Position numbers and translations under genes: made by a program
Origin: Isoetes taiwanensis
Lineage: Eukaryota > Streptophyta > Lycopodiopsida > Isoetales > Isoetaceae
NCBI GenBank assembly: GCA_021234155.1
Contig: JAJEKV010000131.1
Location: 1,599,288 to 1,663,287 of the forward strand
Length of the DNA stretch: 64,000 nt
Direction: 5' to 3'
Shown: piece after piece, positions 57,542-64,000 of the stretch
Position numbering within the stretch: the stretch's first letter is position 1
Layout: every line of letters starts with the position of its first letter
The notes under the pieces: model-generated
What the model was told of the DNA's origin: nothing
The model's input: only the letters and a program-made list of their open reading frames with translations
Databases searched by the model: none

Positions 57542-58402
57542 TTAGCGGCCGCCCCCATCTACACTGCCTCAATCCGTAGACTGTGGGACCCCGCGCGGCG
57601 AATTGATGCAATAGCTACAAGCTTGTTCCCCGACAATGAAGCAAGCAAATAAGCTTGGGGCCCCGGTGCCAAAGTGGGATTTATGTGTGCATGATAATGA
57701 CCGTTTTCACTTGGGCCAAAGTAACTAATCGTCCCCATATCTTTTGAGAAAAACGACCATTAAGATATTGTTGCAAAAGCTCGGGATCAGAACTCGCAAG
57801 CATCAGTGCGGTGCTCGTTTGCACAGCCTAACGCGGCAAACCATGTAGTGCAATGCTCTTTCCAACATCGCTTCAAACGCCGAGGAGATTCAGCCATGGC
57901 AAGTGCAAGAACAGGGATACCTAACATCGTCCATGTGGTGCACCTTGCGGATATAGTGGAGATGGCGCTTCATGGCGTAATGTTGAAGAGGCCAAAACCT
58001 GCCTCTTGTAAAAGAATAGCATAGGGCACCGTCTTTTAACTCCAAGGTCGTAAGTGAGAAAGGACTTTTGCACCCGCCCCAAGCTCTCCCAAGCACTAGC
58101 ACTAATGGCGTGCCCCCACACTTCAGAACCATACAATGCACAGCTCTACCAAAGCCCAAAAACAAGTGGGCTTTCCGTGGCCAATCATGAATTTCTGCCG
58201 AAAACAATTGTTTTGCATTGCATAGAGTGCTCTCCATCCAAAGAGAGCACCTTTGGTAATACATCGTTCCCGAGTGTGTTCTTACGTAATTCTACACCAA
58301 GATACTTGAAGCTATCTACAACTTCAACTTCGCGGCTATCATAGTGCATAGGGGAACATTGTGACGAAGATTGAACTACCAAAAGCTTGGTCTTTTGCGT
58401 GG

Positions 58403-59317
58403 TTAACACGCCAGACCTGTGTTCTCCGTAAACGCGGCGGTAGCATGTAAATGTTGCCGCATACTAGCAAATGCCGTATGTGCCGGTGAAACATCATCAG
58501 CATACATAAGTTGCCTAATGATATAGTGTGCCAAATGTGGACCTCCGCCGCCATGATTATCAAGCCATTCTTCCAATTGATCAATGTACAAGCCAAAAAG
58601 TGTAGGAGATAAAGGGCAACCCTGTCGAACTCCAATATTGCTAGTGATTTGAGTACCTGATGCTGGAAATTTAGCAAAAACCCTTTCATAGAGCCGATAA
58701 ACTGCATTTTGAAGATCTTGTGGAACCCCAAGTGCACATACCGCCCAAAGAAGCTCGCGTGGTACTGTATCAAAAGCAGAAGTAAAATCTACAAAGCATA
58801 TATAGAGGTCTTGTTTCAAACTTCGACTATGTTCAATAAGCATGCGCAATGTGAAAATATGGTCTATTGTAGAATGGCATGGACGAAAGCCTGCCTGTCC
58901 TACAGCACGTACACCAGTATGTTCTGCCCATGATGTCAACTGCTTCTCAGTAAGACTGGCTAAGAGCTTTGAAAATATGGAACTTACCATGATCATGCGA
59001 TAATTAGAAGGGTCATGCTTATCACCTGCTTTGTAAATTGGTACGACCTTACCGACAAAAGTTTTAAGCCGCAAGCCTTCTTGCAAAGCTTGATTTAAAA
59101 GAGTAGTGATGATTGGAAGCAATAGCGGACCCCCCCATTTAAGCAATTCTGCTTGCAAACCTTGATGATCAGGAGACTTGCCATTAGATAGATGCCGCAA
59201 TCCTTCTTTGACTTCCTCCTCTGTGAATTGAAGAATATCACCTACCAAAGGAGGCACAGAATTAAGGACCCCAGGATGATCATATAAGTGGACCAATCGC
59301 TCATCCCATTGCTGCAT
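58403..59317 (-). pseudogene. LINE-B reverse transcriptase domain (open frame of 304 aa)
   Basis: An uninterrupted RT frame. VKEGLRHLSNGKSPDHQGLQ and FVGKVVPIYKAGDKHDPSNY come first, then VGQAGFRPCHSTIDHIFTLR, YICFVDFTSAFDTVPRELL (motif A), VRQGCPLSPTLFGLYIDQLE (motif B) and QLMYADDV (motif C, about 58487-58510). All three catalytic aspartates are present. The frame ends at 58403 and continues shifted as TTQKTKLLVVQSSS. The endonuclease is missing because of 5' truncation. It is the only RT in the window with an intact YADD box. Confidence 0.9.
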
Positions 59318-59374
59318 AGAAATATGTCCAAGGGTAGGAGGTGGTCGATATAATATTTGTGAACATTATTTGTG

Positions 59375-59600
59375 ACAATTCAAGGCCATAGGCCAAAGAT
59401 AAGAATGTTAAGAGTTGAGCTACCCCTTAGATTGTTCTTGCAGGCGTGGAGTTAATCCATGGATTGTTCTTGCATGTCTAGGGCCAATTCAAGGCCATAG
59501 GCTAAAGGTAAGAATATTAAGAGAGTTAATCCATGGATTGTTCTTGCATGTCTAGGGCCAATTCAAGGCCATAGGCTACAAGATAAGAATATTAAGAGAA
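59375..59600. repeat. three tandem repeats of about 75 bp
   Basis: The unit contains AGTTAATCCATGGATTGTTC, TTGCATGTCTAGGGCC and AATTCAAGGCCATAGGC, then TAAGAATATTAAGAG. Two units are nearly identical and the first is diverged. Pieces are interleaved into the mosaic at 49690-50100. Confidence 0.75.
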
Positions 59601-59741
59601 TTTCGAATATGTGCTAAAAACAAAATTCAAAATATGATGTATAGCCTCTTTACAGAATTGTATCATCTTTGGGATGGGTTTGCTTTGCTTTTTTACTGGA
59701 AAAGACATGCAATTTTAGGCTATAATTATGTGTCTAACCAA

Positions 59742-59800
59742 ACCAAAGGGGGTTTTAGGGGGATGTTAATTTAAATGTATTGGATGTAATGGTTTGTGTT
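59742..59800. mobile_element. MITE-like element fragment (one arm)
   Basis: CCAAACCAAAGGGGGTTT, then TTAATTTAAATGTATT and AATGGTTTGTGTT match the right arm of copy 2 (29180-29243). It is cut directly at the Helitron terminus piece that starts at 59801. Confidence 0.75.
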
Positions 59801-59825
59801 GCATCGCCGGGCACACGTTTCTAGT
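59801..59825 (+). mobile_element. Helitron 3' terminus, hairpin left arm lost
   Basis: GCATCGCCGGGCACACGTTT followed by CTAG (59821-59824) and T is identical to 17585-17608. The left arm TGCCCGGC is replaced by the foldback-element arm, so the two elements are joined at this point. Confidence 0.65.
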
Positions 59826-59829
59826 GGTA

Positions 59830-61800
59830 ATGCTTAATATAACGGTATGTGTGCAAGACCCATTAAATTAGCATTAATGTAACATAATTGAAGTGGATAA
59901 ACTTTTTATATTTGATATAATATAACCTTGGTATGTACGTGCCCTTTATAATCTTATCTCCTGATCATTTGATGAAAATTACTTCATTAAATATATCTAG
60001 ATAAATTGGTCTCTTTGCCTCACTATCACCATGAAAATGAGATCTATCTTTTACCTTGTTTAATCCAAATTTGAGAAGGGTATCTATATAGGATGGATGC
60101 AATCGGTTAGAAATATACATAAGCATTTCATGTGGCATATTGGTTAGGGTGGATAACTAGCACAGTCATGTTATGTGGCATTTGAAATTGTGGTTATCCA
60201 TTAGTGAGAATGATATTATATACGACCTTTTTTAATTCATTCTAGAAGCCATTGGCATATGACGACTTTAATATTGAAATAAATTAGGACATCAAATGCT
60301 CAAGTGGACATGTGGAAGCATGTTATGAAGAAACATGTGATTTTTGAACCCATTCGAACAAGATAGGCATTGTTATTCTTATTCTAGTCCTTGGGAACAT
60401 TGAACATTATCATGAAATCAACTTTAAGTGTGCTTCTATTTGTTGGCACATAACCAAAAGCGAATCATTGTTAGAGATGCTATTTCATGCCATAAACGTT
60501 CTTGTATAGAATATTAGTTACAAGAATTCCTTACATACACTATTAACTCGTGATTTCTACGAATGGAATAGACACTCTACATCACACACTTAATTACAAT
60601 GAAATTCGTGTTGGAAACGGAAATAAAAAATTATCCAACAAGCATCTTGTCTCCATTTTTGCCATTGGGAGGCAAATTTAGATAGGGTAATTTTTGGGAT
60701 TCTTGTGGTATCTCTAAACTAATATCTGGAAATTCAATGACTACAATCATAACATGTGTAAGTATTGAAGATAATTGCCATTTCATACATGGGTAAATAA
60801 TGACTTGCAGTTCCCACTGAAATTATATAGATTAACTGAGATTCAAACTTGCAACCTTTAATTTTTAAATGCTCTACAAGATGTTTATCGACGGCCAAGG
60901 GCGCCACGAAGACTTTTCTTTACACGAATTTGTGCGAGTTTGCAATGATGTCAACACCAGCATTGATGTCTGTTTGAAACTTCAAAAAGTCGAGTGTAAT
61001 ATCAATTTCAAATATGGAGGATTTTTTAGAATAGCTAGAAGGAAGGCTAGTTTTTGAGAGGTTGGAATAGTGCCAAAGAGAATTGGTGTCTTTTTTCTTT
61101 TCTTTTTTTTTTTCTTTTTTTTTTTTATTAACATATATGATATGTTTATTAATCATTGTGTATCTACTGGTTGGTAATGGGCCAGGCTGGGTGCAATTGG
61201 CATAATGGAAGTTGGGTGCATATTTTGTGTCGTATACATTATACACTTCATGCAAGGAAATAGGTAAAAAGTTAGAGCAAGAAAATACACAATACTGTTA
61301 GGGTTACATGTGGAAAAAACATGGCGATTAAGCATGGGAATTACGATTTTCTGAAAAATACGAACTCTTAGTTCCGCTTCATTCCCGAACACTAAATGAT
61401 GTCAACACCAGCATTGATGTCAGTTTGAAACTTCAAAAAGTCGAGTGTAATATCAATTTCAAATATGGAGGATTATTTAGAATAGCTAGAAGGAAGGCTA
61501 GTTTTTGAGAGGTTGGAATAGTGCCAAAGAGAATTGGTGTTTTTTTTTTTTTTTTTTTTTAATGCTTGTCATGAAGGTGATAAGTTTAAATGTGATGTAT
61601 CGAATCTAAATGCTGCTACACATTGTATATGTGGACCTAATGTACATTAATATGGCCACGGGGCTTATTTACTTGTACCTAGAGTGGAATTAGGTTATCT
61701 AACCTTCCTATAGGGTAGAAAAATTGGCCGAAATTGAAGTCTAAAATTAAAAAGCCAAGTTCCATTATGAATGCTGGTTTGCAATTTTCGATTTTACTCC
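59830..61800. repeat. gene-free DNA with a 146-bp direct repeat
   Basis: 60944-61089 and 61395-61540 are nearly identical (ATGATGTCAACACCAGCATT ... GCCAAAGAGAATTGGTGT), with two differences noticed. Each is followed by a T-rich tract (61090-61128 and 61541-61560). The spacing is about 450 bp. The rest shows no gene. The pair could be retroposed copies or short LTR-like repeats. Confidence 0.6.
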
Positions 61801-61802
61801 AG

Positions 61803-62962
61803 GAAATGCCGCTACCGGATTTTAGGGTACCGTGCTCTGGAGTGGTAGAGACTTACCACACGAACCAAGGCTGGGCTGCGGCTAGGTATCCATGGGTAGA
61901 TGCACTGGCAGGAGGTAAGCAGATGTGAGACATCAATTCCGGGTACTAGGGCTGCGACCTGGGGTTTGAGCATCTGACACTTATATTAGGATATTCGCAG
62001 GATTTAGGGTGAGTCCTTAAACTCAGACTTAACCCATAGTATTGTTTCTGAACTTTAGCTAGGATATGGTAGATTGGATGCTACATTCGATGCATTCTAG
62101 ACCTGCAGTCTTATCTTAAAGGATACGAAAATATGGGTGGGAATAAATGCCACGAATATGAAGCCTTCAAAAGCAATGCATCTGTAATGCAAGATGCGTT
62201 TGATTCCGATGGTTACCCTATTAGTTCTGATGGGGAGGACACTTTAGAGGAAGAGTGGCTGGCTGCAGAATTTCAAGCTTGTCTTGGCAGCCATAAGGCA
62301 GTAATTACCAATATGGAATCCGGTAGAGGAGCTGGATTCAAGCGCCCATGGTTTAACAACCAGGGATCCGGGGCTCATAGGCAAAGTTACATGAATAGAC
62401 AGAATAGTGATGGGCTTAGGCAGGCTGGGTCCAGCTTCAGCCCTGATACACAAGAAGAAGAATCTGAATATGACAACGAGGACGTTCAGGTTTAATTCAC
62501 TTAATTTATGATGTTTTCTAAAGTTTAAATGCCTCTGATGCTAAACAGGGTAACTTGGCATACTTATATGATGAGTTGTATGAACATTGTTCTTAGTAGT
62601 AATCTGCTTTATTACATCTAGATTTACAGCAGGGGTATTCAATGGTCTCACTATGATGGTCTTATGGTTCCACTGATCTACTACATATGTTTATCTAGTT
62701 CATGGCATGATCCTGATTATCGTGAATATGTCTTCAATAGTATTCATTTGTTTTGCTAGGAATCGATTTGGGGTAAAAAGGCTACAATAGGTGACCAGCG
62801 ATAAGCTGAGAAACCTAATGTACCTTTTGGCCCCTCACTCATTACCATCTTAATGCTAATGTTGTGATGATTGTGCTGCAGGTACCGGTTTCTACTCTTG
62901 TTGTCGCTTTTTTGCTTTCAAGTGCATTTCTGGCTTTGGGTTTAAAGAAAAAGGAGCACTAG
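61803..62962 (+). CDS. 3' part of a host gene: protein with C-terminal membrane anchor, family unknown
   Basis: Three exons (61803-61914, 62122-62489, 62882-62962) are joined by GT-AG introns whose phases (1 then 0) keep one frame to TAG. They read PDFRVPCSGVVETYHTNQGW and RYPWVDALAGG|YENMGGNKC, then DAFDSDGYPISSDGEDTLEE and EEWLAAEFQACLGSHKAVIT, a polar Asn/Ser/Gly-rich stretch, and an acidic EEESEYDNEDVQ. The protein ends in a hydrophobic segment STLVVAFLLSSAFLALGL capped by KKKEH. A soluble N part with one C-terminal helix and a basic end is the layout of tail-anchored membrane proteins. The acceptor before 61803 (ACTCCAG) implies upstream exons I could not identify. Frames are intact. Function not recognised. 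Confidence 0.6.
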
Positions 62963-64000
62963 CAGTGGAAATGAAAATCTATTATGAAATCAAATACTAC
63001 TACCGGAAAAGGGAAGACACACTGACTTTCTCACTGATATTGGAGTATACCTTTTTGAAATATTTCGAATGAAGTGGCCTCATGCAATGGCTGGTTTTCA
63101 TACATACTCTTCTAGCTATAAATCTGTTTTAGTTTATGGCTGTATTGTCCTTGAATGGCATACTGGGACCTGACTGTTAAACATATACATCAGCCTGTAT
63201 TTCTTATGTCTTTTAAGAACTTAAATGCTATTTTGAATACTTCGGATTATGGATGCACACATAACCAAAGACTGGTTTATGTTGAAGGTGTGTCTAATAT
63301 ATATTACTTTGGCTGTTAGCAATGAATCAGGGTTATGACAGGTCTTAGTTTATTGTGTAAGACGAATGTAGACTAATACTTGTATATCTGCACTTGGTAT
63401 GATAATGTGCAATGAGTTTATACATAATCGTTGCATTTACTAAAGGTTGGTGCATATCCTGCAATGTAAAGCTGAATAATGTGGTAGGATAGTAGCCATA
63501 TATAAAGGTCTAATGGTTTAACCACCGGTTTTTAAATATCACCATGGGTTTGATTTTACATGCGCACATAAGGGAGTAAACTAGGCTGAATATTGAGACT
63601 TAGGTTACCCAATATAATTCCTTGTTTCTGCTAAGGATAATGATTTATGAATTACCAATGGCTGATCCTACTTACAGACTTTAAACTTGTATAAGGATCC
63701 TCAATTAATTACACTACTAAGGTAATATTCTTACATGCATAGTCATATGACTTTTAGTTCTTCATTTGGAATAACCATAGATTTTGGCTATTAGTGAAGC
63801 TAAACACTTTAAAACATATTTTCGGTTCCAAGGCACTGCTAAGGCTCTGGTTTATGGTTGTCTAGGGCTATTGTCTAAATACTTGAGCCCATAGATAGTA
63901 TGTGCCATCACGGATCATGATCCAAGTATGGGCTGATAATACTACATATGGGATTGACCATAGTAGATGTCATGGCTAGTGGGCTTTGGGCTTAGGCTAG
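62963..64000. other. downstream region, no gene recognised
   Basis: AT-rich DNA following the stop at 62962, presumably 3'UTR and intergenic sequence. No further coding domain or repeat was noticed. Confidence 0.4.

Larger units (their letters stand above)
50656..58160. repeat. tandem duplication, copy B
   Basis: The second copy of the unit. The junction at about 50650-50660 joins LINE sequence matching 58140-58158 directly to GCCAAA..GGGTGCC matching 43095. A GCC(C)AAA-like stretch is common to both ends. Coding-like stretches at 53620-54300 and 55166-55560 correspond to those in copy A and are not identified. Copy B has longer open frames than copy A in most places. Confidence 0.9.
57137..59330 (-). 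mobile_element. LINE-B copy from RT to pentamer tail
   Basis: On the - strand a 5'-truncated element runs from about 59330 to a regular (AGAAT)n tail at 57137-57160. It contains RT (58403-59317), a damaged C-terminal half (57550-58400: VVDSFKYLGVEL, MYGSEVWGHAISASAWESLG), the zinc-finger end (57317-57541) and the structured 3'UTR with ATCATTACT 57220-57228 / AGTAATGAT 57283-57291 on the + strand. It is the best LINE-B copy here. Confidence 0.88.

Overview
The window is nuclear DNA from a land plant. It is AT-rich and mostly transposon debris, with very few host genes. The clearest gene is a two-exon BAHD acyltransferase of the HCT type (hydroxycinnamoyl-CoA:shikimate/quinate transferase, phenylpropanoid/lignin pathway) at 20911-22559 on the + strand. 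Two further multi-exon host-gene candidates have splice sites that keep the frame. One is a small gene of about 103 aa at 39138-40002. The other is the 3' end of a gene for a protein with a C-terminal membrane anchor at 61803-62962. Beside poly(A)-type L1 elements there are several LINEs with zinc-finger C termini and pentanucleotide (TTCTA)n tails. Such LINEs are not typical of flowering plants, and the HCT carries a long Asn-Gly-rich insertion. Together these point, as an inference only, to a fern or another non-angiosperm with a large genome.

Layout. 1-5.9 kb: LINE remnants on both strands, a Copia 3' half, a second Copia 3' end and a MITE-like foldback element. 5.95-11.7 kb: one long decayed LINE on the - strand (called LINE-A here) with ORF1, AP endonuclease, a ruined RT, a C-terminal zinc finger, tandem 5' monomers and a structured 3' end. 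11.7-20 kb: gene-poor DNA with Copia fragments, a receptor-kinase exon fragment and a Helitron 3' terminus at 17578-17608. 20-22.6 kb: the HCT gene. 23.9-27.8 kb: three LINE insertions. 28.8-31.1 kb: the best-preserved foldback element, followed by decayed pieces of two unrelated host genes on the - strand (TM9SF endomembrane protein and CLC chloride channel). 32.0-37.4 kb: a nearly full-length L1 (RT core deleted) inserted into an older repetitive reading frame and itself carrying a 73-bp insertion of another LINE. 38.3-40.3 kb: a foldback element and the small three-exon gene. 41.3-43.3 kb: a GC-rich LINE remnant.

43.09-58.16 kb is a tandem duplication of a unit of about 7.5 kb. Each copy holds the end of the GC-rich LINE, two G-rich minisatellites, an unidentified intron-containing gene on the - strand and the 3' part of another LINE. 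Many differences between the copies are short indels or odd substitutions at CAG/CTG and CG sites. The end of copy A alternates between two related sequences. Both suggest long-read consensus errors in methylated repeats as much as biological divergence. 58.2-61.6 kb holds the rest of the second LINE, short tandem repeats, a second Helitron terminus and a 146-bp direct repeat.

The most unusual signal is the 3' end of a LINE family (LINE-B), seen at six positions plus a mosaic copy at 49.7 kb. It shows a conserved nested RNA stem with a compensatory base change, and one insertion retains only about 45 bp of the element between perfect 9-bp target-site duplications. No tRNA, rRNA or CRISPR array was recognised.
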